From assembly GCF_000181515.1 (NCBI RefSeq), contig NZ_ABCG01000004.1, positions 86,001 to 150,000 on the forward strand: 64,000 bases of DNA, in the 5' to 3' direction. Source of the stretch: Erythrobacter sp. SD-21. GTDB lineage: Bacteria > Pseudomonadota > Alphaproteobacteria > Sphingomonadales > Sphingomonadaceae. The notes beneath the pieces were generated by a model that did not search any database, had not been told where the DNA came from, and was given only the letters and a program-made list of their open reading frames with translations. Positions 10,191 to 19,045 of the stretch are shown piece by piece; position 1 is the first letter of the stretch; each line of letters starts with the position of its first letter. Made by a program: the position numbers and the translations under genes.

Positions 10191-10386
10191 GTTTTGCCCC
10201 TGTGTTGCCTTGGCTCTGCACGAAAGGCAGCTCTAGCCACTTTCCCCTGTATTAGCCCCAAGGCGTAAGAAGCTGGTGAACCAAGAAGGTAACCACGGAG
10301 GAAAGAAAGGCAAGGGACTCGCGTGTTTGCAGGGGTTTAGGCGCGTTAACGGAAGGGGCTACGCCGATAAATTTGTGCAGGCCACG

Positions 10387-10420
10387 AAAAAGCCCCGCGC
10401 TTCAACAAAGAAGGCGGGGC
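10387..10420 (-). terminator. intrinsic terminator downstream of gcrA
   Basis: On the minus strand GCCCCGC pairs with GCGGGGC (plus-strand positions 10414-10420 and 10392-10398) and is followed by TTTTT (10391-10387). It sits about 25 bp past the gcrA stop. The rest of 10191-10440 holds nothing else I can identify; it would carry the promoter of the GGDEF gene. Confidence 0.85.
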
Positions 10421-10445
10421 CTTAATCTTTCGACCGTGTTGCGGT

Positions 10446-11117
10446 TTAGCGCACGCGCGGCCCGCCGAAGGGCAGCGGCGGAGGAGGACGGCGCGCACCT
10501 CGGGGCAGCTGTGCCTGATACGCCCGTCCGCAATGCTCGACGCAATAGGGGAAGCCGGGGTTCACAGCTTCGCCGCAAAAATGGAAATCGGGTTCGCCCG
10601 GATGGCCCATCGGCCAGCGGCAGACCTTGTCCGAAAGGTCGAGCAAGCTGGTCTTGTCGGCAATCTCGGGGCTCGGCTTGGCCGGCACGAGACGGCGCGG
10701 CGGTGCGGGCGGGATCGGCGGCTGCTGGTCGCCCGGGCCCTGACGCAGGAAGCCGCCCGGACCGACCGAGACGATCTTGGGGAGGTCGGGGCGCTTGTCA
10801 GGCAGCGGCTGCGAAGGAACCGCGTCATCCGCTTTGGGAGCGGGCTTGGCTACGGGCTTCGCCGGAGCGGGGGCAGGCGCGGGGCGCGGGGCGGCCTTCT
10901 TCGCGACCGGCTTGGGCGCGGGTTTGGGCTTGGGCGCAGCCTTCTTCTTCTCCGCCGCCTTCACCGGGGAGGGGCGCGACTTGAGGCCAAGGCGGTGGGC
11001 CTTGCCGATCACCGCGTTGCGGCTGACGCCGCCCAACTCGTCGGCGATCTGGCTGGCGGTGGAGCCGCCTTCCCACATCTTCTTCAGCGTCGCGATCCGT
11101 TCGTCGGTCCAGCTCAT
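10446..11117 (-). CDS. gcrA: GcrA cell-cycle regulator
   Basis: A 223-residue GcrA. The N-terminal DNA-binding domain MSWTDERIATLKKMWEGG, with SQIADELGGVSRNAVIGKAHRLGL, is diagnostic; an Ala/Pro/Lys-rich linker (about 50-130) and the C-terminal CRWPMGHPGEPDFHFCGEA, which contacts RNA polymerase sigma70, complete it. In Caulobacter GcrA activates sigma70 promoters bearing GAnTC sites methylated by CcrM. The ATG at 11117 gives the conserved MSW start; an in-frame TTG two codons upstream is unlikely. A terminator follows the gene. Confidence 0.95.
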   Translation of the reverse strand: MSWTDERIATLKKMWEGGSTASQIADELGGVSRNAVIGKAHRLGLKSRPSPVKAAEKKKAAPKPKPAPKPVAKKAAPRPAPAPAPAKPVAKPAPKADDAVPSQPLPDKRPDLPKIVSVGPGGFLRQGPGDQQPPIPPAPPRRLVPAKPSPEIADKTSLLDLSDKVCRWPMGHPGEPDFHFCGEAVNPGFPYCVEHCGRAYQAQLPRGARRPPPPLPFGGPRVR

Positions 11118-11190
11118 GCGCAATCAATACCCTTCGTGTCTCCACCGGCCATGCTTGCCAGCGGAAGTGCTTGGCCCTAGGCGCGAGCCC

Positions 11191-12096
11191 ATGGCCGATC
11201 AAGTCCAACCCGTCCCCGCCGCGCATTCGGGCAGCGATGATGCCTCTTTTACCGATAGTACGGATAAGGGGAGGGGCAGTTTCCCGGAACGCGGAGAGCC
11301 GGTGATCACCGGGCTTAACCGCGTGGGATTATGGAGCCTCTATATTAAGGAGGTTCGCCGGTTTCTCAAGGTCCAGACGCAGACGATCTGGGCCCCGGCG
11401 GTCACCACGCTGCTGTTCTTGGTGATTTTCACCGTCGCGCTGGGCCGCGAGGGGCGCGAAGTGCTGGGCGTAAACTTCGCCACCTTCGTCGCACCAGGGC
11501 TGATCGTGATGGGGATGATGCAGAACGCCTTTGCCAATTCCAGCTTTTCGCTGCTGTCGGGCAAGATCCAGGGCACCATTATCGACCTCTTGATGCCACC
11601 GCTTTCGACCGGTGAGCTGATGACCGGTATCGTCGCTGCGGCCGTGACCCGCGCAATTGCCGTGGGCGGCGCGGTGGCGCTGGCAATGCTGTTCTATCCC
11701 GGCGTCGACCTCTCGCTGGCGCACCCCTGGGCGGTGGCGTGGTTCGGCTTGATGGGCGCGGTCATGCTCGCGCTGATGGGCCTGCTCGCCTCGATCTGGG
11801 CGGAAAAGTTCGACCACAACGCGGCCGTGTCCAATTTCGTGATTGCGCCGCTCAGCCTGCTTTCGGGCACCTTCTACGTGATCGACAATCTCGCGCCTGC
11901 CTTCCAGGCGATCAGCCGATTGAACCCGTTCTTTTACGTGATCAGCGGCTTCCGCTTCGGTTTCCTCGGGCAAAGCGATATCGGCGACACCAATGCGGCA
12001 CTCGTGCAAAGCGCCATCGGGCTGGGTGTTTGCAACCTCGTCTTGGCATTCTTGGTCTACCGGATCCTCGCCTCGGGCTGGAAGATCCGCAGCTGA
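11191..12096 (+). CDS. ABC-2 type transporter permease
   Basis: A 301-residue membrane protein with six hydrophobic segments. [20 protein letters not shown], an early helix with [11 protein letters not shown], and the C-terminal [18 protein letters not shown] and [15 protein letters not shown] are hallmarks of the YadH/NodJ ABC-2 permease group. No ATPase partner is next to it, so the cognate ATP-binding subunit must be encoded elsewhere. I chose the ATG at 11191 because the upstream frame overlaps gcrA and is not membrane-like; the first 45 residues are polar and a later start near residue 38 is possible. tRNA-Ala follows 55 bp after the stop. Confidence 0.88.
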   Translation: MADQVQPVPAAHSGSDDASFTDSTDKGRGSFPERGEPVITGLNRVGLWSLYIKEVRRFLKVQTQTIWAPAVTTLLFLVIFTVALGREGREVLGVNFATFVAPGLIVMGMMQNAFANSSFSLLSGKIQGTIIDLLMPPLSTGELMTGIVAAAVTRAIAVGGAVALAMLFYPGVDLSLAHPWAVAWFGLMGAVMLALMGLLASIWAEKFDHNAAVSNFVIAPLSLLSGTFYVIDNLAPAFQAISRLNPFFYVISGFRFGFLGQSDIGDTNAALVQSAIGLGVCNLVLAFLVYRILASGWKIRS

Positions 12097-12151
12097 TTTT
12101 GACTTTTCGACAAGCCTGACCGACATTAAATTCCCGTCGCCAGCCTGGAAC

Positions 12152-12227
<76 letters not shown>

Positions 12228-12233
12228 GGCGGC

Positions 12234-13028
12234 TTATTCCCCCAGCCGTGCCTCGATCGCCTCGCTCAGTTCGCGCAGGCGGGCCGCGTTGTAGCCGAGG
12301 TCGGAAAGGCCGACACGGCTGACCGAGCGCAGGTCGATTCTTCCATCTCCCACGCGTGCGACGACATCGTCCTTGAAACCGAAAGCGAAGGTTTCTGCCG
12401 TGCCCTCGACCGTTCCGGCCTGCACGTCGCTGCGGATGTCGGACAGGCCGATGTCGCTCATCGCGGCCGAGACCTGCGCCATGGCGTCAGAGCGGTCCAT
12501 GGTAAAAGGGATCGGCTGAAGCTCCGGATAGGATTCCGCGATGATCTGGGCATGGCTCTGGCTCGCCAGCGGGCTGTCGGACATGCCGTCCTTCCATGCG
12601 TCGAGCTCGCCCAGCGGCGTTCCGTAGTCGTTGAGCGGATTGGCCCCGATTTCCTCGCGCGTGGCCATGGTGGCGGCCGAGAAGCTGGGCGGGTTGGCCG
12701 TGTCGGTCGCCACATCGTGGATCGGCGGCACGCTGGAGGCGGTGTTGGCGATGGATAGCAAGCCAGCCATCAGCGCCGCGGGGATCGCCAGCGCCAGCGC
12801 GGCTTTCCACCACTGGCCACGCGGCCCCTTCCACAAGATGAGCACTAGCGCGACGAGCGCCACCAGCGCGGTAATGCCGATCAGTATCGGCCCGGCGCTG
12901 CGTAGCATCGTCCCCAGCGCGAACTTCCAGTCGACAAGCCCGAACTTGGGCCCGAAGACCGCGACCGCGAACCAGAGCAGCAGAGCGAGGGCCAGCCACA
13001 GGGCGTATTTGGGCAGCTTTGCGATCAT
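12234..13028 (-). CDS. DUF1499 membrane protein
   Basis: A 264-residue protein with three hydrophobic segments in the first 100 residues ([51 protein letters not shown]) and a soluble C-terminal DUF1499 domain (about 150-264). That domain shows the family pattern of a central helix-strand region followed by [33 protein letters not shown] and a final helix. Function of DUF1499 is unknown. The ATG at 13028 follows AGAAGAGGAAACACG, a good ribosome-binding region. It lies 14 bp after queF and is likely cotranscribed with it. It converges with tRNA-Ala. Confidence 0.85.
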   Translation of the reverse strand: MIAKLPKYALWLALALLLWFAVAVFGPKFGLVDWKFALGTMLRSAGPILIGITALVALVALVLILWKGPRGQWWKAALALAIPAALMAGLLSIANTASSVPPIHDVATDTANPPSFSAATMATREEIGANPLNDYGTPLGELDAWKDGMSDSPLASQSHAQIIAESYPELQPIPFTMDRSDAMAQVSAAMSDIGLSDIRSDVQAGTVEGTAETFAFGFKDDVVARVGDGRIDLRSVSRVGLSDLGYNAARLRELSEAIEARLGE

Positions 13029-13042
13029 CGTGTTTCCTCTTC

Positions 13043-13501
13043 TCAACCGCGTCCACGGTAGGACGAAACGCCCTGGTCGGGAACCCAGAGCCCTTCGGGA
13101 ACCGGCCCGCTCTGCCAGAAGACGTCGATCGGGATGCCGCCGCGCGGGTACCAGTAGCCGCCGATGCGCAGCCATTTGGGCGCCATTTCCTCGAACAGGC
13201 GCTGGCCGATGCCGACCGTCACGTCCTCGTGGAACCCGCAATGGTTGCGAAAGGAGCCGAGAAAAAGCTTGAGACTTTTCGATTCGACGATGGTCTCGCC
13301 GGGCGCGTAGTCGAGCACGAGATGCGCGAAATCGGGCTGGCCGGTCACCGGACAAAGCGAGGTGAACTCGGGCGCGGCGAAGCGCACCATATAAAGCTGG
13401 CCCTTGCGTGGATTGGGCACGTAATCGAGTTCGGCTTCGTCCGGCGAGGAGGGCAGGGGGCTGTTCTCGCCCAGGAACTTGGGTTTGGCTGTGTCGCTCA
13501 T
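13043..13501 (-). CDS. queF: NADPH-dependent 7-cyano-7-deazaguanine reductase
   Basis: A 152-residue QueF (short, YkvM-type) enzyme that reduces preQ0 to preQ1 in queuosine biosynthesis. [17 protein letters not shown] carries the catalytic cysteine (Cys50), [20 protein letters not shown] contains the NADPH/substrate residues, and [20 protein letters not shown] closes the fold. Length matches the unimodular form. Starts at 13501 and 13510 (three codons longer) are both possible. The DUF1499 gene follows at 14 bp. Confidence 0.96.
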   Translation of the reverse strand: MSDTAKPKFLGENSPLPSSPDEAELDYVPNPRKGQLYMVRFAAPEFTSLCPVTGQPDFAHLVLDYAPGETIVESKSLKLFLGSFRNHCGFHEDVTVGIGQRLFEEMAPKWLRIGGYWYPRGGIPIDVFWQSGPVPEGLWVPDQGVSSYRGRG

Positions 13502-13604
13502 GCCGCGCATCTGCCGCGAATGCCGCGCGTGTGCAAGCCGGGGCTTGGAAGTCGGCGCTTCAGTGCCTATTCAGCGCGCCGATCCGATCAGGCCCCCTTT
13601 GCCC

Positions 13605-14744
13605 ATGAAAACCCGTTTCCATCTCCCCCTCGTCGCACTCGTCCTCGCTGCGCCCGCCGCGCTTTCCGCGCAGAGCGTGCAGGAATTCGAGCTGCCGCCC
13701 AATCCCACGCCGACGCCCACGCCGCGCGTTCAGGGCCCGGTGGATACCGAAAGCGGCGCGCTGCCGGTTACGCCGCGCGTGATCGCCACGCCGACGCCGA
13801 CGCCGACGCCCACGCCCACGCCGCGCCCGACCGCGACGCCGCAGCCGCAGTCCAGTCCTTCGCCGAGCCCCACGGCTACCGATACGCCCACGACGAGCGC
13901 TGCGGCTCCCGTCTCGCGAAATGTCGCTCCGCAGCCGCGCGTCATTCCGCGCGTCCAGCCCAGCGCCTTGCCGACGGGCCAGGAGCGCCTTCCGCTCGAT
14001 CCGGGCGAGACGCCGCCGATTGTCCCCGCCCCGCTTCCTTCGGACACGCCCACGAGTGCACCCGCCACGCCTTTGGCCAGCCCAAGCGACGCAGTGGAGA
14101 GCGATGGTGAGGCGAATGCGACAGGCAGCCACGACTGGCTCTGGACCGCGATTGGCGGCGGCCTGCTGGCGCTGCTCGGCCTGGGGTATTTGGCAACCCG
14201 GCGCCGCCGCTCCGCCGCTCCGCCGGAAATCGAGCGACCGATTGTCGCCACGGCCGGCGGTCTTGCCCAGCCCGGCGAAATGCAGATCCGGGCCGATGCG
14301 CTCAAGCTGACACGCTCGGTGATGAACGCGACGCTCCATTACCGCATCTCGCTGATCAACCGCTCGGCCAAGGCGCTGTCGCAGGTCGCGCTCGGCGCGG
14401 ACATCGTTTCCGCGCATGGCGGCGTGCCGGTCGAGGAGCAGGTCGCCAGCGCCGCCTATCCGCTCGAAACGCGCCACACCTTCGAGCGCATCGCCCCCGG
14501 CCAGAGCGTGCGTTACGAGGGCCAGATTTCCATTCCGCTGTCGCAGGCGCGCGTGATCCGTCAGGGCAACGCCGCGCTGTTCGTGCCGCTGCTGCGCGTC
14601 CGTCTCGACGGGGCGAGCGAAGGGCCGCTGGTGCAGACCTATGTGATCGGCCAGGGCATTCCGGGCGGCGGGCGCGTGTCCCCCTTCCGCATCGACGAAG
14701 GGCCGCGCAGCTACGAACCGATTGCGGCGCGCGCCATCGACTGA
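13605..14744 (+). CDS. membrane-anchored protein with Thr-Pro repeat stalk (unknown function)
   Basis: I do not recognise this 379-residue protein. It has a signal peptide ending ALSAQS near residue 22, then about 130 residues rich in Thr, Pro and Ser with repeated TP units, then a single membrane helix near residue 185 (WLWTAIGGGLLALLGLGYL) with an Arg-rich stop (ATRRRRS), and a soluble C-terminal domain of about 170 residues ending in RAID. The topology predicts an extracytoplasmic stalk and a cytoplasmic domain whose beta-rich look (LHYRISLINRSAKALSQVAL) resembles an immunoglobulin-like fold. Start taken at ATG 13605 because the signal peptide begins there. Confidence 0.75.
   Translation: MKTRFHLPLVALVLAAPAALSAQSVQEFELPPNPTPTPTPRVQGPVDTESGALPVTPRVIATPTPTPTPTPTPRPTATPQPQSSPSPSPTATDTPTTSAAAPVSRNVAPQPRVIPRVQPSALPTGQERLPLDPGETPPIVPAPLPSDTPTSAPATPLASPSDAVESDGEANATGSHDWLWTAIGGGLLALLGLGYLATRRRRSAAPPEIERPIVATAGGLAQPGEMQIRADALKLTRSVMNATLHYRISLINRSAKALSQVALGADIVSAHGGVPVEEQVASAAYPLETRHTFERIAPGQSVRYEGQISIPLSQARVIRQGNAALFVPLLRVRLDGASEGPLVQTYVIGQGIPGGGRVSPFRIDEGPRSYEPIAARAID
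13701..13860 (+). repeat. short tandem repeats encoding Thr-Pro units
   Basis: Within the preceding gene, the hexamer-like unit ACGCCG/ACGCCC recurs many times, most densely at about 13790-13830, and encodes runs of TP dipeptides. Such tracts change length easily by slippage; because units are multiples of three the reading frame would survive. Confidence 0.75.
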
Positions 14745-14781
14745 ATCGACAGGCCGCCATCGCGCCGCTAGCAAGCGGTTG

Positions 14782-15615
14782 ATGGACAAGCTCGTTTCGA
14801 CAGAATGGCTCGCCGCGAGGCTCGATACGGACGATCTCGTCATCCTCGACGCGAGCCTGCACCTGCCGGACGAGAACCGCGATGCGCGCGCGGAATTCGC
14901 GAAGGGTCATATCCCCGGCGCACGGTTCCTCGATCTCGGAAGCTTCGTCGACAGCGACAGCGAGGTGCCCAAGGCCGTGCCCACCGCAGAGCAGTTCGTG
15001 GCTCGCATGGGTGAACTCGGCGTTGCGCCGGGCAGCCGCATCGTTCTGTACGACGACAGCGCGATCCGCTCTTCCGCGCGGGCGTGGTTCCTCCTCACGC
15101 GCTACGGCGAGAGCAAGGTCGCGATCCTCGACGGCGGCCTCGGCAAATGGCGCATGGAAGGCAGGCGGCTTTCCGACCGTATCGTGACCCACGCTCCGCG
15201 CCATCGCGCCGAAGCGGAAGCCACGCGGACCGTGCGCAGCAAGGCCGAGATGCTCGCCAATATCGACGCGCGCGACTGGCAGGTGGCCGACGCCCGCGAT
15301 GCGGCGCGCTTTCAGGGCAGACCGGGTAGTGGCTCCGAGGGGCACATTCCGGGCGCGCGCAACCTCCACTTCACCCGCCTGTTCCACGAGGACGGCACCT
15401 ATATCTCGCCCGAAGCGATCCGCAGCGAGTTCGAACAGGCGGGTATCGATCCCGAGCGTCCGGTCGTCACCAGCTGCAACAGCGGGATGACTGCTTCGGT
15501 CCTGCTCTTCGCGCTGGGTCTCATCGGCGTGCACGACGCGGCGCTCTACGATGGCAGCTGGCTCGAATGGGGCGCCGATCCCGAGGCGCCCAAGGAAAGC
15601 GGGGAGACACGCTGA
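14782..15615 (+). CDS. sseA: 3-mercaptopyruvate / thiosulfate sulfurtransferase
   Basis: A 277-residue tandem-rhodanese enzyme. The first, inactive rhodanese domain has IPGARFLDLGSF and ILDGGLGKWRMEG; the second has HIPGARNLHF and the active loop TSCNSGMTASVL with the catalytic cysteine. The loop CxSGxTA is the mercaptopyruvate sulfurtransferase form. It transfers sulfur from 3-mercaptopyruvate to thiols or cyanide. I start at ATG 14782 (MDKLVSTEWLA); upstream codons overlap the previous gene. metC begins 2 bp after the stop, so the two are cotranscribed, which fits a joint role in cysteine/sulfur metabolism. Confidence 0.93.
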   Translation: MDKLVSTEWLAARLDTDDLVILDASLHLPDENRDARAEFAKGHIPGARFLDLGSFVDSDSEVPKAVPTAEQFVARMGELGVAPGSRIVLYDDSAIRSSARAWFLLTRYGESKVAILDGGLGKWRMEGRRLSDRIVTHAPRHRAEAEATRTVRSKAEMLANIDARDWQVADARDAARFQGRPGSGSEGHIPGARNLHFTRLFHEDGTYISPEAIRSEFEQAGIDPERPVVTSCNSGMTASVLLFALGLIGVHDAALYDGSWLEWGADPEAPKESGETR

Positions 15616-15617
15616 CG

Positions 15618-16829
15618 ATGGCCAAAGGGGGCAAGGACAGCCACGCACCCGCGACCCGGCTGGTGACGGGAGGGCGTTCGGGCGATTTCGCGGACCATGT
15701 GGTCAATCCGCCCGTATGGCGGGCGAGCACGCATCTCTACCCCGATTGCGCCGCCCTGCGCGAGGGCGTCAAGAGCAACGAGGATGGCCGCTTCTTCTAC
15801 GGCCGCCGCGGCGCGCCGACGCAATGGGCGCTGGCCGAGGCTCTGACCGAACTCGAGCCCGGCGCGGCCGGCACGGTGCTTTATCCCAGCGGCGTGGCGG
15901 CGATCGTCGCGGCGCTGATGGCGGTGCTGAAATCGGGCGATGTGCTGCTGGTGGCCGACAACGCCTATGACCCCACGCGCAACACCGCGATGGGCATCCT
16001 CAAGCGCTTCGGAGTTGAACACCGTTTCTTCGACCCGCTCGACCTCGACGCCTTTGCAAGCGTTTTCTGCGATCGCACCAGGGCTGTGATGCTGGAAAAC
16101 CCCGGCAGCCTGACGATGGAGGTGTGCGACATTCCGGCACTGGCCCGTATTGCGCAGGCCAAGGGGGCGGTGAGCCTCGTCGACAATACCTGGGCGACCG
16201 CGCTGGGCTTTACCGGACTGCAGCACGGCTGCGACATCGCGATCACCGCGCTGACCAAGCATGTCGGCGGCCATTCGGACCTGATGATGGGGGCGGCAAG
16301 CGCGGGCGAACGCTGGTATCGGCGGCTGCGCCAGACTGCACAGCAACTCGGCCACGTCGTCTCGCCCGACGACGCGTCGCTCGCACTCAGGGGGCTGCGC
16401 ACGATGTCTGTGCGGCTAAAGCGCGAGACGGCCAGCGCGCTCGAAATCGCCCGCTGGCTTGAACAGCGGGACGAGGTCGCGCATGTCTTGTGCCCCATGC
16501 TGCCCGGCTCGCCCGGCCACGATCTGTGGGCCCGCGATTTCACCGGCGGCTGCGGGCTGTTCAGCTTCGTCCTTGAAGGCCGCGATGATGCGGCGCGCTG
16601 CCGGCTGGTCGATGCGCTGGAGCTGTTCGGCATCGGCTACAGCTGGGGCGGCTTCGAAAGCCTTGCCCTGCCGTTCGACGTCCAGCCGGTGCGCGCGAGA
16701 ATGCCGTGGCCGAAAGAGGGCTGGGGGGTTGAGGACCGCTGCGGTATTCGCCTATCCATCGGACTTGAGGATGCAGGCGATTTGATCGTCGATCTCGAAC
16801 AGGCCTTCGCGGCGATGGACCAGGGATAG
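15618..16829 (+). CDS. metC: cystathionine beta-lyase
   Basis: A 403-residue PLP enzyme of the Cys/Met metabolism family. YGRRGAPTQWALAEAL, LYPSGVAAI, SLVDNTWATALGFTGLQHG and TALTKHVGGHSDLMMG (PLP lysine) are family motifs, and the ending GYSWGGFESLALPF with IRLSIGLED fits the MetC branch, which cleaves cystathionine to homocysteine, pyruvate and ammonia. The ATG at 15618 lies directly after sseA; the mscS gene starts 2 bp after the stop. The sseA-metC coupling suggests shared sulfur amino-acid metabolism. Confidence 0.93.
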   Translation: MAKGGKDSHAPATRLVTGGRSGDFADHVVNPPVWRASTHLYPDCAALREGVKSNEDGRFFYGRRGAPTQWALAEALTELEPGAAGTVLYPSGVAAIVAALMAVLKSGDVLLVADNAYDPTRNTAMGILKRFGVEHRFFDPLDLDAFASVFCDRTRAVMLENPGSLTMEVCDIPALARIAQAKGAVSLVDNTWATALGFTGLQHGCDIAITALTKHVGGHSDLMMGAASAGERWYRRLRQTAQQLGHVVSPDDASLALRGLRTMSVRLKRETASALEIARWLEQRDEVAHVLCPMLPGSPGHDLWARDFTGGCGLFSFVLEGRDDAARCRLVDALELFGIGYSWGGFESLALPFDVQPVRARMPWPKEGWGVEDRCGIRLSIGLEDAGDLIVDLEQAFAAMDQG

Positions 16830-16831
16830 AC

Positions 16832-17890
16832 GTGCAAGGCGAAACCACCCCCGAAACGGCGCCTGACGCCGAACCGACACCGGTCCAACAAGCTTGGACG
16901 CTGGCCGAAGACGCGCCGGAAGAAACCAGCGTCGCTGCGGCGGAAGGCATCAAGGAAGCCGTCAGCGGCCAGAACGAGACCGTCGGGTCTGTGGTCGACG
17001 GTCTCGACGCGGTCGCCCTGAGCATGGGCGACATGCGTATTTCGCTGTTCGACGTGCTGATCGTGGCCGTGATCGTCTTCGGCGTGCTGTTCGTGGCCTG
17101 GTTCGTGAGCAAGCTGGCGCGCCGGATGATCCGGCGCTTCACCAAGCTCGACGATACGCAACAATTGCTGGCCGAGAAAATCCTCACCATCGCGGTTTGG
17201 GCGGCGGCCTTCTTCGTCGGCATTGATCTCCTCGGCATAGACCTGACCGCGCTGGCGGTGTTCTCGGGTGCCTTCGGCCTCGCGATCGGTTTCGGCCTCC
17301 AGAAGACCTTCGGTAACCTCATCGCCGGCATCATCCTGCTGATGGACAAGTCGATCAAGCCGGGCGACGTGATCGCGGTCACCGACGCGGCAGGAAACGA
17401 GAGTTTCGGCCAGATCCGCAAGATCGGCGTGCGCGCGGTCTCGGTGACGACGCGCGACCAGCGCGAATATCTCATCCCGAACGAAAACCTGATGATCAAC
17501 CAGGTCGAAAACTGGTCCTACTCAAGCAAGAATGTGCGCATGCAGGTCTTTGTCGGCGTTAGCTACGAAGCCGACATGGACCTCGCCGAGAAGCTGATGC
17601 TGGAAGCGGCCAAGAGTTGCGACCGCGTCCTGAAGGCGCCGCCGCCGACCGTGTGGATGAGCGAATACGGCGACAATTCCGTCAACTTCGTCATCCACTG
17701 CTGGATCAGGGACCCGGAAGACGGCGTCGGTAACGTGCGCAGCGCAGTGCTCAAGAAGCTGTGGTGGCTGTTCAAGGACAACGGGATCGAAATCCCCTTC
17801 CCGCAGCGCGACATACATATCCGCTCATCCGACCAGCTCGATCGGTGGTTCGCCTCCATGGCGCGCGAGGACAAGCCGACCGAGGACTAA
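16832..17890 (+). CDS. small-conductance mechanosensitive channel (MscS family)
   Basis: A 352-residue protein. An acidic N-terminal segment of about 70 residues precedes three hydrophobic helices; the pore helix region AVFSGAFGLAIGFGLQKTFGNLIAGIILL with the following KSIKPGDVI is the MscS signature, and the beta and C-terminal cage domains follow (REYLIPNENLMINQVENWS). It should open on membrane tension to release solutes. Translation begins at GTG 16832, two bases after metC, so it is translated from the same message. The reason for coupling to sulfur genes is not clear. Confidence 0.92.
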   Translation: MQGETTPETAPDAEPTPVQQAWTLAEDAPEETSVAAAEGIKEAVSGQNETVGSVVDGLDAVALSMGDMRISLFDVLIVAVIVFGVLFVAWFVSKLARRMIRRFTKLDDTQQLLAEKILTIAVWAAAFFVGIDLLGIDLTALAVFSGAFGLAIGFGLQKTFGNLIAGIILLMDKSIKPGDVIAVTDAAGNESFGQIRKIGVRAVSVTTRDQREYLIPNENLMINQVENWSYSSKNVRMQVFVGVSYEADMDLAEKLMLEAAKSCDRVLKAPPPTVWMSEYGDNSVNFVIHCWIRDPEDGVGNVRSAVLKKLWWLFKDNGIEIPFPQRDIHIRSSDQLDRWFASMAREDKPTED

Positions 17891-17912
17891 GCCCCTTTGG
17901 TCTGCGGGCCGT

Positions 17913-19004
17913 TCAGACCGAGGCCTGTTCCTTGCGTTCGCCATCCTGCGCCAGCTTGTCGAGATTGGCATCGCGGATCGCCCGCGCTTCCTCGTCGTAG
18001 AGGAAGGGAAGGAAGGCGTACCGTTCTCCGCGCGTTACCGGTGTGGCTTCGTGGAGCAGCGAACAGGAAAAGACGACTGCGCCGCCGGTGGGCGCGCGAT
18101 AGGTCCGCTGCCCGAATTCGGGGAAGCGCAGGTTGCCGCCCTCATATTCCTCGGCGTTGAGATTGACGGTGACGGCGAAGCGCCGGTGGGCGGTGCCGAA
18201 GGTCGTGTTGTCCCGATGCGGCCTGAAATGGCCTTTCCCCGCCTCGTAACAGGCAACGATATGCCGCTCGATGCGCGTCGCCTTGAAAGCGAAGGCGCGC
18301 TCGATGGCGGGAGCGACCCGCCGCGCGATACGCTGTGAGAGCAGCTGGATCAGCTTGGGGTCGGTGATCGTGGTATCGCGGCGCTGCTTGAAGCCGTCGT
18401 CGAGAATATGCGTGGTCTTGCCGTTCACGTCGCGCATGAAGCCCGAGGGCGTGCCGCCGTCGTTTTCATAGAGCGAAATAAGATGCTTGCAGAGCGCTTC
18501 GTCGAACACGCCCGGCACGGTCAGCACCGGCGCCCAGCTGTCCTCCACCTGCGGGAGGCGGCGTTTCAGTTCGGCAAGCGCGGCCTCGCCCTCGATCAGC
18601 GGATAGCGTCCGACAATACGCAGTTCGCGGTCCAGCAAAAGCCAGAAGGGCTCGTAGCGATTGTCGTCCTGCGCGGCGCCATAGGTCCGGCTGACGGCGC
18701 GGTCGTAGTCGAGGAAATGACGGACGCCGGGCAGGTCCTGCGCGATGCGCTTCTGCGCGACATCGGACGGGTCGACCGTGACGCCGAAGAAGATCGCGTT
18801 CTCGTCGTCGAACAGCGCGCGGTTGGCCTTCATCAGTTCGAGCGCCTCTTTCGCCGCCGGCTGGCTCGCCGTGCCGTAGAACAGCATTAGCACATGACGC
18901 CCGCCGACCGAATGGAAGGCGTAGCGATCAGACCCGTCGAGGGCTTTGGCGTGAAACCAGGGTGCGTAATCGCCGGTCACGGGAGGCGGTGTGGTGGCAG
19001 TCAT
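17913..19004 (-). CDS. fusion of a Cys-less redoxin-like domain and a 2OG-Fe(II) oxygenase
   Basis: A 363-residue protein. Residues 8-150 follow the AhpC/TSA peroxiredoxin layout (GDYAPWFHAKALDG, HVLMLFYGTASQPAAKEAL, IFFGVTVDPSDVAQ, FWLLLDRELRIVGRYPL), but the segment where the peroxidatic cysteine should lie has none; there is no Cys before residue 172. Residues 165-340 form a prolyl-4-hydroxylase-like oxygenase: HFRPHRDN gives His263 and Asp265, SLLHEATPV gives His318, and Arg325 or Arg328 would bind 2-oxoglutarate. Predicted cytosolic. It stands alone on the minus strand, convergent with mscS. The substrate is unknown. Confidence 0.82.
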   Translation of the reverse strand: MTATTPPPVTGDYAPWFHAKALDGSDRYAFHSVGGRHVLMLFYGTASQPAAKEALELMKANRALFDDENAIFFGVTVDPSDVAQKRIAQDLPGVRHFLDYDRAVSRTYGAAQDDNRYEPFWLLLDRELRIVGRYPLIEGEAALAELKRRLPQVEDSWAPVLTVPGVFDEALCKHLISLYENDGGTPSGFMRDVNGKTTHILDDGFKQRRDTTITDPKLIQLLSQRIARRVAPAIERAFAFKATRIERHIVACYEAGKGHFRPHRDNTTFGTAHRRFAVTVNLNAEEYEGGNLRFPEFGQRTYRAPTGGAVVFSCSLLHEATPVTRGERYAFLPFLYDEEARAIRDANLDKLAQDGERKEQASV

Positions 19005-19045
19005 ATTGCGCTTTTATCGCGCCCGGTCAGCCCCTGCAATCGCGC

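Noticed and set aside
13701..13860. CRISPR-like tandem repeats
   Set aside because: The units are short, contiguous and in frame, coding for TP dipeptides; there are no spacers.
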